Origin: an uncultured Clostridia bacterium
GTDB taxonomy: Bacteria; Bacillota; Peptococcia; Peptococcales; Peptococcaceae
Length of the DNA stretch: 64,000 bases
Reading direction: 5' to 3'
Assembly (NCBI GenBank): GCA_944391625.1
Contig: CALXUG010000001.1
Coordinates: 1 to 64,000 of the forward strand
Both the position numbers and the translations under genes were made by a program. Below are positions 53,824 through 62,444 of the stretch, piece after piece. The notes below the pieces were generated by a model that worked only from the letters and a program-made list of their open reading frames with translations, was not told where the DNA came from and made no database searches. Position 1 is the first letter of the stretch; the number at the start of each line of letters is the position of its first letter.

Positions 53824-55139
53824 GATGCACACACCTCCCCAATAATGGCAGCCGCTTGATCCAACTGCGCCTTGCTGACAACTTCTGTAACACACCACAA
53901 AATGCCCTGCTCAACGGGATAACCGCCCAAAATATCAGCAGCATCCAATGCATGCAGTACAGCTTCTGCCGATACCGGCAGCGTGGTGACAAATTCATGG
54001 AACCACTGGTCGCCAAACTGCACCTGCACACCGGGAATCTCAGCCAGACGCCGGGCAAAGTAATGGGCCTTGGACATGGACTGCACAGCGGCCTGTTTTA
54101 ATCCCTCCGGCCCCATGGTACTCATGTAAACAGCCGCGGTCAATGCGCACAATGCCTGATTAGAACACACATTGCTGGACGCTTTTTCCCGACGGATGTG
54201 CTGCTCTCTGGCCTGCAGGGTGAGCACATAAGCCCGCTGACCGTCGGCATCCACTGTTTCCCCTACAATCCGTCCCGGCAGCTTGCGCACCATAGCTGCA
54301 CTGGCAGCCATAAAGCCCAGATAAGGGCCGCCATAAGCCAACGGCATACCCAAGGGCTGACCTTCGCCAACAGCAACATCAGCGCCGCAGGCTGCAGGCG
54401 TTTTCATAATTGCCAGCGCAATGGGATTGCATCCCATAATATATTTAGCACCGGCCTGATGCACCACTTCGCCCAACGCCTGGCAGTCCTCAAACTGACC
54501 ATAGAAGTTGGGCTGCTGAACATAAAAACAACACACATCATCCGTCAGTGCTTCCTGCAGCGCTGCCAAATCGGTTTGACCATTCTGCTGAGGTACAATG
54601 CGCAATTCATGGCCTGCCCCATAGCAATAGGTGCGAATGGTATTGATCACATCAGGATGGGTAGTGGCCGATACCAGCGCCACGGTCCGTTTCCGGTCAC
54701 GGCACATGGCCACCGCTTCCGCAGCAGCCGTTGCGCCGTCATACAAACTGGCGTTGGATTCATCCATACCAGTTAAATCGCAAATCATGGTCTGATATTC
54801 AAAAATAGACTGCAAAATCCCCTGGCTTAGTTCGGCCTGATACGGGGTATAGGATGTCACAAATTCCTCTTTGGCAGTGATATATGTTACAATAGACGGA
54901 ATGTAATGCTGGTAAGCGCCGGCTCCCCGCAAAATAGTGCCATACACTTTATTTTCTCCCGCCATTTCTGTAATAGCCTGCCGCACTTCCAGTTCCGATT
55001 TTCCCGCCGGCAAATCCAGCGGCTCTGTCCGCAGCACCGAGGCCGGAACATCAGCAAAAAGCGCTGCCACCGATTGGGCGCCGATGCTGTCCAGCATTTG
55101 CTGCTGCTCCTCTCTGGTGGATGGTATATAATGTCCCAT
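53814..55139 (-). CDS. gcvPA: Glycine dehydrogenase (decarboxylating) subunit 1
   Basis: The other half of the split P-protein. The 441-residue protein starts MGHYIPSTREEQQQMLDSIG and has GAGAYQHYIPSIVTYI, SLYDGATAAAEAVAMC and the QPNFYGQFED segment typical of GcvPA. It begins two bases after gcvH and overlaps gcvPB. Confidence 0.96.
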   Translation of the reverse strand: MGHYIPSTREEQQQMLDSIGAQSVAALFADVPASVLRTEPLDLPAGKSELEVRQAITEMAGENKVYGTILRGAGAYQHYIPSIVTYITAKEEFVTSYTPYQAELSQGILQSIFEYQTMICDLTGMDESNASLYDGATAAAEAVAMCRDRKRTVALVSATTHPDVINTIRTYCYGAGHELRIVPQQNGQTDLAALQEALTDDVCCFYVQQPNFYGQFEDCQALGEVVHQAGAKYIMGCNPIALAIMKTPAACGADVAVGEGQPLGMPLAYGGPYLGFMAASAAMVRKLPGRIVGETVDADGQRAYVLTLQAREQHIRREKASSNVCSNQALCALTAAVYMSTMGPEGLKQAAVQSMSKAHYFARRLAEIPGVQVQFGDQWFHEFVTTLPVSAEAVLHALDAADILGGYPVEQGILWCVTEVVSKAQLDQAAAIIGEVCASCS

Positions 55140-55141
55140 AG

Positions 55142-55522
55142 TTATTCTCCCTGTGCAATGAAAGCGTCATATTCAGCAACAGTCAGCAACTCTTCGGTAT
55201 CCCCTACGTTTTCTACCCGAATCATCCAGGCGCTGTAAGGCGCTTCGTTAATTAGCTGCGGCGCATCCAGCAATTCTTCATTGACTTCTGCTACCACACC
55301 GCTGACCGGACTGAATACATCGGACACTGCTTTTACAGATTCCACATCGCCAAACACTTCACCGGCTGTCACGTCATCGCCAACTGCAGGCAGATTAACA
55401 AATACCAAATCGCCCAATTCTTTCTGCGCATAATCGGTCAAACCGATGCTGAATGTTCCGTCACCGTTGTCTGCCACCCATTCATGAGATTTTGCAAATT
55501 TTAATTGTTCTAAGTTTGCCAT
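55142..55522 (-). CDS. gcvH: Glycine cleavage system H protein
   Basis: GcvH carries the lipoyl arm between P, T and L proteins. The 126-residue protein has [20 protein letters not shown] and the lipoylation site [13 protein letters not shown] (Lys about 64). GGGAGG precedes the ATG. It lies 145 bases after gcvT. Confidence 0.97.
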   Translation of the reverse strand: MANLEQLKFAKSHEWVADNGDGTFSIGLTDYAQKELGDLVFVNLPAVGDDVTAGEVFGDVESVKAVSDVFSPVSGVVAEVNEELLDAPQLINEAPYSAWMIRVENVGDTEELLTVAEYDAFIAQGE

Positions 55523-55667
55523 TGTAAATTCCTCCCGATTTTTATTTTGGTTTATTGTATCTTGCTCTTTCTAACTGATATATCTTGATTCGTAATTATC
55601 TGTACAACCTGTTTTTATAATTTGATCCATTGTTATCAAAAGAACTGTTATCAGAGCATGTTCTTGA

Positions 55668-56759
55668 TTATTTCTTGGGCCGTTTGTAGAAAGGCAGTGG
55701 TACAATTTCTGCTGCAATTTTGCGTCCCCGCACTTCTACTTCCAGCTGCTGCCCCACAGCGCTGTACGCTTTATCCAGCAGCGCCATTGCTATCGGCATA
55801 CCGATAAACGGACAGTGGGTGCCGGATGTGGTCATACCGATCTGCTTGCCGTCGGCATAAACGGGGCACTGCTCTCTGACAATGCCTCTGCCGGTTACCT
55901 TTAATCCCACCCGGCAGCGTGTCGGTTCCCCGGCAGAAACCAACGCCTCTTTGCCGATAAAGGCTTCCTTTTCCAGCTTAACAAAAAAGCCCAAATCTGT
56001 TTCCAGCGGGGAAACGGTGTCATCCATTTCATGGCCGTATAACGGCATTGCCGCTTCCAGACGCAATGTATCCCTGGCGCCCAGACCGCAGGGAATCAGC
56101 CCTTCCTCTTTGCCCGCTTCCAGTAGCATATTCCACAGTTTAGGACCATCTGCCGCTGCGCAATACAGCTCATAGCCCATCTCTCCCGTATAACCGGTGC
56201 GGGAAATCAGGCAGCGGATGCCCTGCACATCTGCTTCTTTGACAAAGCTGTAATATTTTTTTGGAATCTGCTCCTCCGCTGTCAGTTTGGCCAGAATCTC
56301 CGGTGAAGCAGGGCCCTGTAAGGCCAGTTGGGCAATGGAATCAGACAAATCTTCAAATTGCACATCGCCGGACAAACGGCCAGAAATCCATTCTGCGTCC
56401 TTATCCTTATTGGATGCGTTAACCACCAACAAATAAGCAGTTTCATGGACACGATAAACCAGAATATCGTCCACCACGCCCCCTTGCTCATTGCACATCG
56501 GACTGTACCGCACCTGCCCGTCATACATTCCGCTGCAATCATTGGTCGTGAACATCTGCACATTTTGCAGCGCATCCGGCCCGGTCAGCATCAGTTCTCC
56601 CATATGGGATACATCAAACAGCCCGCAGGCTGTGCGAACTGCCATATGCTCCTTGATCACGCCGGTTTCATACTGCACCGGCAGCAAATACCCGCCAAAC
56701 GGCACAATCTTGCCGCCTGCCGCCACATGACAATCGTAAAGCGGTGTTGTTTTTTCCAT
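55668..56759 (-). CDS. gcvT: Aminomethyltransferase (T protein)
   Basis: GcvT transfers the methylene group to tetrahydrofolate and frees ammonia. The 363-residue protein begins with EKTTPLYDCHVAAGGKIVPF and has GLFDVSHMGEL, SRTGYTGEMGYELY and CGLGARDTLRLEAAMPLYGH. The ATG at 56759 has AGGGGGA at a suitable distance; the ATG three codons upstream is too close to it. It is first in the operon, right after the riboswitch terminator. Confidence 0.96.
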   Translation of the reverse strand: MEKTTPLYDCHVAAGGKIVPFGGYLLPVQYETGVIKEHMAVRTACGLFDVSHMGELMLTGPDALQNVQMFTTNDCSGMYDGQVRYSPMCNEQGGVVDDILVYRVHETAYLLVVNASNKDKDAEWISGRLSGDVQFEDLSDSIAQLALQGPASPEILAKLTAEEQIPKKYYSFVKEADVQGIRCLISRTGYTGEMGYELYCAAADGPKLWNMLLEAGKEEGLIPCGLGARDTLRLEAAMPLYGHEMDDTVSPLETDLGFFVKLEKEAFIGKEALVSAGEPTRCRVGLKVTGRGIVREQCPVYADGKQIGMTTSGTHCPFIGMPIAMALLDKAYSAVGQQLEVEVRGRKIAAEIVPLPFYKRPKK

Positions 56760-56812
56760 GAAATTCATTCCCCCTGTATCAGCAAATTTGTTTGTGAAAA
56801 AATGAATAAATA

Positions 56813-56878
56813 TAAAAAACAGAGACATAAAAACAATAGTGTAATGTTTGATTACGTTATTGTCTTTATGCCTCTGTT
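56813..56878 (-). terminator. Riboswitch-controlled terminator
   Basis: A long imperfect hairpin (arms from AACAGAGGCATAAA to TTTATGTCTCTGTT, loop CAAAC) ends in T6 on the minus strand. It adjoins aptamer II, so glycine binding can decide read-through into gcvT. Confidence 0.85.
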
Positions 56879-56879
56879 A

Positions 56880-57025
56880 CTTTACCTGAAAGATTCCCTG
56901 CCCCAAACCACAGGTTGCTTCGTCGGTGTCCAATCGCTTTCCAGAGCTTCGTCAGAATCCAGTCCTTTTGCCTGAGAGTTTACGCTCTTGCACCTTCGGC
57001 GATGTATAGCTACATTCTCTCCCAG
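56880..57025 (-). ncRNA. Tandem glycine riboswitch
   Basis: Two glycine aptamers lie in series. Aptamer I (56962-57023) has GGGAGAGAATG, CGCCGAAGGTGCAA and CTCTCAGGCAAAAGGAC. Aptamer II (56880-56950) has GCTCTGGAAAGC, CACCGACGAAGCAACC and CTTTCAGGTAAAG. Both show the GCCGAAG/CCGACGAAG and CAGG core bases of this class. It precedes the gcv operon and a terminator, the usual arrangement in which glycine turns the operon on. Confidence 0.96.
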
Positions 57026-57062
57026 ATTCGTCATCCGAAACAGACTATTCAAATTTAAGCTT

Positions 57063-57091
57063 AGTATAGGCAATTTTTTCTTTCTTGTCAA
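57063..57091 (-). promoter_or_regulatory. gcv operon promoter
   Basis: Minus strand TTGACA, 17 bases, TATACT, directly before the glycine riboswitch. Confidence 0.85.
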
Positions 57092-57324
57092 TCCAAAAAT
57101 TTCTGGGTATTACGATATAATAATATTATACAACTTTTTATATCCCTGTTTCACACAGAAATAAACATACAAAAAAACGAAAAAAGATGCGATGAAAAGT
57201 TTCGATAAAAATAACAAAAAATTATCCCTACCATTCCCTGTAGATGGAAATACATCTTCACAATATCGAAATTGAAAATTTTTATCTAACCTGCCACGAT
57301 ATCCTCCTAAAACGCTCCTTATGG

Positions 57325-57507
57325 TTATACTAATACTTCCCATCTCCCATTTCGTTTCCCGTTCATTCGCCGAATATATCCTTTTGCTTTCAGTGAAGCA
57401 ATTTTGTTCTTTACAGTTCTCTCTGATTTTAAAATCCTTTGCGCAATTTCTTTTTGTGTAATATCAGGATTCTCCGTTATGATTTTCAGAATTGCCAATT
57501 CATCCAT
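57325..57507 (-). CDS. Short winged-helix protein or fragment
   Basis: The 60 residues form a winged helix (ILKIITENPDITQKEIAQRI, then SERTVKNKIASLKAKGYIRR). The same module is common at the C terminus of AlbA_2/ATP-binding regulators in Clostridia. This may be a surviving fragment, since only AT-rich sequence with palindromes lies upstream and no clear ribosome binding site is seen. It could also be a small free-standing regulator. Confidence 0.55.
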   Translation of the reverse strand: MDELAILKIITENPDITQKEIAQRILKSERTVKNKIASLKAKGYIRRMNGKRNGRWEVLV

Positions 57508-57569
57508 TTTGCGAACTTTTTTATTAAAGTGCTGTATTTATGGGGCCTACAGGGTTTTGAATCTATGTG

Positions 57570-57648
57570 TTTACCAACTTTTCAGTTGGTAAAGATTTTT
57601 AGGTCTGCTTTTTTGTACGAAAATTGGGGATTTTCAAAAGTTGGTAAA
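57570..57648. promoter_or_regulatory. Palindrome plus repeat upstream of the winged-helix gene
   Basis: TTTACCAACT-tttc-AGTTGGTAAA (57570-57593) is a perfect 10-bp inverted repeat. A further copy of AGTTGGTAAA lies at 57639-57648. Confidence 0.6.
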
Positions 57649-57704
57649 ATTCGCATTTATGAAGAAAAAAGCGAACTTTCTACTTAATCGCAATTCTTTT
57701 GCTA

Positions 57705-58298
57705 CTACAGTTCTTCTTGCATTCTTTCTAAATATTCATCCAAACCTAGTCTCATACTTATCGGTGAATCATATGGCAAAATAATGGGTTGAACTAAATT
57801 TTTAACAAAACCTACTTTCTCATAAAAAGATACCCTATGTTCATAACAATCTAAAGTTAAAAAAGTAAGTCCACTAATCTCTCTGATTTTCCGTCCCATA
57901 TATGCAGAAAACATAATCAGTGATTTTCCTATACCATTTCCCTGATACTCAGTCGAAACAGCTAATCGGGCGATTTTAACTGCCGGTACTGTTGCATATG
58001 CCAATCCTAATCCATCTCTCTCTTCAAATTCCAATCGGATACTGTCATTACATAGAGAAACATAAGCAACAATTTTATTAGTCTCAGTATCAATAAATAA
58101 ATGCGTAGTATTTAATCCATTCTCTTGCTCGCTCAAGGCTTCTTGCTTTAAAAAGTCTTCCATTTCTTTAGAATGCTTCATAACTCGTCTGCGTTCTTTA
58201 GAATTATACTTTTCTAAAGCCTCTTTCGTATCTAAGCAGGAAAAAGCATCCACCAATGGCAGATGCTCTTCCGATAATTTTCTGATAGTCAAATTCAT
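57705..58298 (-). CDS. GNAT acetyltransferase, possible toxin of a toxin-antitoxin pair
   Basis: The 197-residue protein has a GNAT core with the acetyl-CoA motif VKIARLAVSTEYQGNGIGKS and the later FLTLDCYEHRVSFYEKVGF. It starts one base after the stop of a 47-codon gene, a typical toxin-antitoxin gene arrangement (compare TacT/AtaT GNAT toxins). Its N-terminal 70 residues are an unfamiliar helical extension. It may equally be an ordinary acetyltransferase. Confidence 0.8.
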   Translation of the reverse strand: MNLTIRKLSEEHLPLVDAFSCLDTKEALEKYNSKERRRVMKHSKEMEDFLKQEALSEQENGLNTTHLFIDTETNKIVAYVSLCNDSIRLEFEERDGLGLAYATVPAVKIARLAVSTEYQGNGIGKSLIMFSAYMGRKIREISGLTFLTLDCYEHRVSFYEKVGFVKNLVQPIILPYDSPISMRLGLDEYLERMQEEL

Positions 58299-58299
58299 A

Positions 58300-58443
58300 T
58301 TATCTCATCATCTTTTCAAAGATGTCTGCCAACTTCTTTGCACCTTTCTCAGATTCTCTTGAAGGTTTCCGATTGGCTTCTTTGAAAATCTTCACTGCTT
58401 CCGAACCTTTGACTACCGGAGTTGCTGCAATCTGTGTTGCCAT
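58300..58443 (-). CDS. Small partner protein of the GNAT, possible antitoxin
   Basis: The 47-residue product starts at the ATG with AGGAGGTAA upstream. It has TPVVKGSEAVKIFKEANRKP followed by a basic helical end (KGAKKLADIFEKMM). Short proteins of this layout occur before GNAT genes in Firmicutes. DNA binding cannot be shown from sequence. Confidence 0.65.
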   Translation of the reverse strand: MATQIAATPVVKGSEAVKIFKEANRKPSRESEKGAKKLADIFEKMMR

Positions 58444-58754
58444 ACGATTTACCTCCTTTTCCTCCAAATTCTTATCTTCTATCATTATAGTATCATTCCT
58501 AATCTCTTTTTGCAATTAGTTTATGTTCTTTTAATGATATTTATTACTACTGTAAATCTTCACTTTAATGTTCCACCTTTTTATGTGGGTAGCGAGACAC
58601 CCTCTTTAGCATTATACCTTCAACCATTATATGCGTTTGGCAGCATTTACTCAATAGATTCAAATATTAAATTTTTTACATCTAGCCAAATGGAATTGTC
58701 AATAATGGTTTAGTCAATCCTTGCGAAAAATAATATTCAACAAGCTGCCTCAAA

Positions 58755-59641
58755 CTATTCAAAATACATACGCCGATAAACAGCAGGAGGCCATCCGTCA
58801 TTGGTACTATAAATACGTCTCAAGTTATAGTAGTGAATGTATCTGTAAACAACACTCTTTACTTCAGCCTTGGTCATAGTTCCGGTATCCATCTGATACA
58901 GCTTTTCTTTTTTCAGGGTTGCAAAAAAACTTTCTATCCTGGCATTGTCATAACAACGTCCCACACCGCTCATACTTTGTACTGCACCATATTTAGCCAA
59001 TACAGCTCGAAATTCTCTGCCGGTATTTGGCTGCCTCTATCGCTATGCAAGAGTATTCCGCGGCATCTTTCTTTCCGACATGCCTGTTCAAATGCATCAA
59101 CACATAATGATGCCTTCATGTGATCTGCCATTGAAAACGCTACGATCATTCCGTCATAACAATCTAAGACAGGCGCTAAGTATATTTTCCCATCCTGACA
59201 GGGGATTTCGGTAATATCGGTAAGCCATTTTTCATTTGGTTTGTCTGCCTGAAAGTTTTGTGCAATCAGGTTTTCTGACTTTTCTGCTGTTTTGTCTGCT
59301 TTTGTAATGCTTTTTGGACTTCGTTTTCTATGAATCAATAAGTGATGCTCTTTACAAATACGATAGACTGTTCGGATGCTTCCTGTATAACCATAATAAT
59401 TCTTTAGTGACAGATAAATGCGTTGTACACCGTAGTTGGCGTTCTCCGGTTCTTCCTGTATGATCTGATATATTTTTGCCGGAAGGGATTCTGTTTTCTG
59501 CGGTTTTGTTTTCTGACGCAGATATTTGTAATATCCGGCTTCGGAAATCCGTAATACCTGACACATCTTTTTTACAGGCCATTGACTAGCTGTCTGCTCT
59601 ATGAACTGATATCTTCTTTGTTCTCTCTAACTCACGTATTA
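58755..59641 (-). pseudogene. Broken IS3-family transposase
   Basis: The frame holds the OrfB integrase: ISEAGYYKYLRQKTKPQ, NYGVQRIYLSLKNYYGYTG, catalytic Asp in WLTDITEI and LLHSDRGSQ, and the catalytic Glu in CYDNARIESFFATLKKEK. A single base is missing at about 59025 (SQ-(Y)-TGREFRAVLAKYG), which shifts the frame. Upstream only the tail of OrfA (RELERTKKISVHRADS) remains before 59641, and the rest is lost. No terminal inverted repeats were identified. It is inactive. Confidence 0.9.
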
Positions 59642-59666
59642 CAATTTATAAATTTCAACAATTCCC

Positions 59667-60191
59667 TTATAGTTTGCATTGATATTCGTCACAGAGTTCT
59701 TCAATTGCATCTGCAGTAAGTCCACATTCCTCTCTGTAGTTGATATGAAGACGAGTAGCCTGAATTGCCTTTTTAAGTCCCGCACTTCCATATTCATTAA
59801 AAATCATATCATAATATTTTCTTAGAGCCTTACAGCTGATTGCCCTTTTAAATACCGTCCCTGATAATAAACTGCTTACAGCATAAAGATACATAATTGC
59901 AGAATTACGATTCATTCCAGTTTTATCGACAATCATATCAGCCATATCAGCAGAATTAGACCCATCGTTAAGTTTTTTCCCACACTTATAGCAAATTTCT
60001 ATCATTTCATCTGTCATCTTTGTATAGGAATTCTGTGCTCTACGATTCTCCACTATAATAGGATCATCAACTTCGGATTCTTGGTCATTTACCCTGTCAC
60101 AGCTACCGACTATTTCTTTCAGCATAGTTACTTCTTCTTCTAATTTTTTGATACGTGATAGTAGTTCCAAAATGATTGTTTCATATTGCAT
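59667..60191 (-). CDS. Hypothetical protein with N-terminal coiled coil
   Basis: The 174-residue product starts at the ATG with GGGAGG seven bases upstream. Residues 5-30 form a coiled coil (LSRIKKLEEEVTMLKEIV). The second half is a helical domain (AIMYLYAVSSLLSGTVFKRA, EYGSAGLKKAIQATRLHINY) like the helper module found ahead of some HNH endonucleases, a weak resemblance. It lies beside the truncated IS and has a promoter with palindromes. Confidence 0.65.
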   Translation of the reverse strand: MQYETIILELLSRIKKLEEEVTMLKEIVGSCDRVNDQESEVDDPIIVENRRAQNSYTKMTDEMIEICYKCGKKLNDGSNSADMADMIVDKTGMNRNSAIMYLYAVSSLLSGTVFKRAISCKALRKYYDMIFNEYGSAGLKKAIQATRLHINYREECGLTADAIEELCDEYQCKL

Positions 60192-60229
60192 AGTGTAACC
60201 TCCCACTTTTAAATATTTATACATACAAT

Positions 60230-60315
60230 TTCTAATTAGAATTTATCATTTCTATTAAAATTTGTCAATAGAAATATTTCTTTTTTGTATGGAATATCGC
60301 TTTAGAAATATTTCT
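60230..60315 (-). promoter_or_regulatory. Promoter with three related palindromes
   Basis: Minus strand TTGACA, 17 bases, TAAATT (60240-60268). TTCTAATTAGAA (60230-60241) overlaps the -10 and start region. Two identical AGAAATATTTCT palindromes lie upstream (60270-60281 and 60304-60315). Confidence 0.65.
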
Positions 60316-60389
60316 AAAATTATTAAGCCGGAAAAATTTTATGCTGACTATATGCAAATTTCCACTATTCCAACCAAAAGTAATACATA

Positions 60390-60434
60390 AACCCGCCTCA
60401 ACCATACCGAATTATCGGCTAGTTGAGGCGGGTT
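60390..60434. terminator. Hairpin after bioB
   Basis: A 13-bp perfect stem (AACCCGCCTCAAC/GTTGAGGCGGGTT) has an inner CCGAATTATCGG fold. Neither side has a clear T-run, so its action as a terminator is uncertain. The rest of 60316-60553 holds nothing else recognised. Confidence 0.5.
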
Positions 60435-60553
60435 ATTCATTAACAGGATTACTCTATTTTTTTCATTTTATTGTTGGAATTACAATAAAGTAATATTCTC
60501 TATCATCCTATTACCGCTGTCTACATAAATCCAACTACAAGCAACGTCATCCA

Positions 60554-61531
60554 TTAATCACGCACAACCTGATAGTGCAGCTCCTCCAACAATGCCAAAT
60601 CCTGGGCAATGGTGCTGCCGCTGGTGGTCAGCATATCGCCGGTGATGGCGGCGTTGGATCCAGAGCAGAAACAGCGTCTGCCGCCATCGGGCAATAACCC
60701 GCGCCCGCCTGCCAAACGAATAAAGGCAGTGGGCAGAATGAAACGAAAAATTGCCACAATACGGCATACTTCCTCATTACTTAAAGGCTGGTTGTGGGCG
60801 TAAGGTGTACCGGCAATGGGGTTCAGCACATTAATAGGCACCGAACCAATACCTAACTCTCGCAAGGTAAAAGCAAGATCCAGGCGATCTTCCATGGTTT
60901 CGCCCAACCCCATAATGCCACCGCTGCAAACGGTGAGACCAGCCTGCTGCGCTGCCCGAATGGCGGCTATTTTTTCATCATAACTGTGGGTGGTGCAAAC
61001 TTGCGGAAAATAACGGCGGGAACTTTCCAGATTGTTATGAATGCGGCTCACGCCCGCTTCCTTTAGTTGCTGAAACTGCTCCTGCTGCAGCAAGCCAAAG
61101 GAAACGCAGACCGAAAGATTTGTTTCCTGCCGAATGTGGGCAACACTGGCGCAGGCTTGATCCACTTCCTGTTGGCTAAGGCTGCGCCCGGAAGTTACAA
61201 TGGAATAACGGGGAACGCCTTTGCTGTCATGATAATGGGCCTGCTCCACCAGCTTCTCTTCGGAAAGCAGCGGATACGATTGCGCTGTGGTTGTATACCA
61301 AATCGATTGGGCACAATATTTGCAATCTTCGGTACACTGACCACTTTTCCCATTGATAATGGTGCACAAATCAAATTGATTGCCGCAAAAAAATTCCCGT
61401 ATTTCATTAGCGGCGGCGCAAAGTTCATCCAACGGAGCTTCTATCAGCTCCATAGTCTCCGGCTTGGACAGTAAGCCCCCCTGTAAAACCGCCTGTTTGT
61501 ACTGTGTAATCTTTGAACGATAGTCTGTCAT
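60554..61531 (-). CDS. bioB: Biotin synthase
   Basis: BioB inserts sulfur into dethiobiotin using radical SAM chemistry. The 325-residue protein has the cluster motif CTEDCKYCAQ (about 66-75), CSGGIMGLGE and NVLNPIAGTPY. GGGAGG precedes the ATG. It lies 50 bases after bioY. No bioD, bioA or bioF is present, so dethiobiotin synthesis must be encoded elsewhere or dethiobiotin taken up. Confidence 0.96.
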   Translation of the reverse strand: MTDYRSKITQYKQAVLQGGLLSKPETMELIEAPLDELCAAANEIREFFCGNQFDLCTIINGKSGQCTEDCKYCAQSIWYTTTAQSYPLLSEEKLVEQAHYHDSKGVPRYSIVTSGRSLSQQEVDQACASVAHIRQETNLSVCVSFGLLQQEQFQQLKEAGVSRIHNNLESSRRYFPQVCTTHSYDEKIAAIRAAQQAGLTVCSGGIMGLGETMEDRLDLAFTLRELGIGSVPINVLNPIAGTPYAHNQPLSNEEVCRIVAIFRFILPTAFIRLAGGRGLLPDGGRRCFCSGSNAAITGDMLTTSGSTIAQDLALLEELHYQVVRD

Positions 61532-61581
61532 AACTTCCTCCCTGTATCATCAACATTACCTTAGATATCATAATGTTGTAA

Positions 61582-62142
61582 TTATTGCAAATACTGACGC
61601 ATCACCGGAATCAACCGTTTGCCCAACATGGCGCTGACCACGCAGAAAACCAAATCAGACGGCAGCGGCAGAAACACACAGCTGATTAACAGCGGCCACA
61701 AAACCAATGTAGTGCCCAGCACGTATTTACTAATCAAAAAGCAGTACACCGTTCCGCAGGTATAAACCACAATAGCGCCCACCAAGGTGGCAAACAGTAG
61801 CCATTTAAAATCAGCATCTTTTTTCCGCCAAGCAATAGCCCCAATCACCCAGGCCTCTGCAATAAACCCTAACAGATAACCAAATGTAGGCTGAAACACA
61901 TATCCCAAACCACCGCCCTGGGTAAATACCGGAACGCCAATTAAACCCAGCAGAACATAGACCAATACGCTCAACGCCCCTCGCCACGGGCCCAGCAAAA
62001 GTCCGGCCATGGCTGTAAACCAAAATTGCAGCGTAACAGGTACCAAAGGCGTAGGGATGCGGATAAAGGCTCCAATAGCAACCAAAGCAGTGAATAATGC
62101 GCATAATAACAGAGATGTGGTCTTTTGATAATTTCTTTGCAT
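61582..62142 (-). CDS. bioY: Biotin transporter BioY
   Basis: BioY is the substrate-binding membrane component of the ECF biotin transporter. The 186-residue protein has six hydrophobic helices and the family segments RIPTPLVPVTLQ and QGGGLGYVFQPTFGYLLGFI. GGAGG precedes the ATG and lies inside the BirA-type operator. It is first in the bioY-bioB operon. Confidence 0.95.
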   Translation of the reverse strand: MQRNYQKTTSLLLCALFTALVAIGAFIRIPTPLVPVTLQFWFTAMAGLLLGPWRGALSVLVYVLLGLIGVPVFTQGGGLGYVFQPTFGYLLGFIAEAWVIGAIAWRKKDADFKWLLFATLVGAIVVYTCGTVYCFLISKYVLGTTLVLWPLLISCVFLPLPSDLVFCVVSAMLGKRLIPVMRQYLQ

Positions 62143-62173
62143 AGTTAACCTCCGATGTATTAAAAGTTAACTA
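62142..62173 (-). promoter_or_regulatory. BirA-type biotin operator
   Basis: TAGTTAAC and GTTAACTA are separated by 16 bases, spanning from the transcription start to the bioY start codon. This matches the spaced palindrome bound by biotin-BirA. Confidence 0.85.
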
Positions 62174-62202
62174 ATTTTACCGCGCTTTTTTATAATTGTC
62201 AA
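62174..62202 (-). promoter_or_regulatory. bioY-bioB promoter
   Basis: Minus strand TTGACA, 17 bases, TAAAAT, directly before the operator. Confidence 0.85.
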
Positions 62203-62365
62203 CCAGAAATTACAATAAAGTTTACTAAGTGACTCTCACGCTGTTGTACTATGACACGATTGCCACCGGCTTTAATAATTTGCATCTGCACCACTGGGAT
62301 ATATTACTTGTGCAGACCATTGATGCGAACACCATTGTTCCCCTATGTCCTTTTTTCCGCAACTA

Positions 62366-62410
62366 CAAACAGCAGGCGGCATCCCATGAGGAAACAAACC
62401 GCCTGCTGTT
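62366..62410 (-). terminator. Hairpin after the methyltransferase gene
   Basis: AACAGCAGGCGG pairs perfectly with CCGCCTGCTGTT; the T-tail is weak (TTTGTAGTT). It lies 35 bases after the stop codon. Confidence 0.65.
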
Positions 62411-62444
62411 CTATTCATCAATATCTGCTTTCGTCCATACTGCA

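Noticed and set aside
56882-57091. Minus-strand frame across the riboswitch
   Set aside because: The sequence is fully explained by the two glycine aptamers and the promoter.
58510-58713. Plus-strand frame in the gap before the IS remnant
   Set aside because: It is a hydrophobic, AT-driven frame with no ribosome site; the gap 58444-58754 holds nothing I can name.
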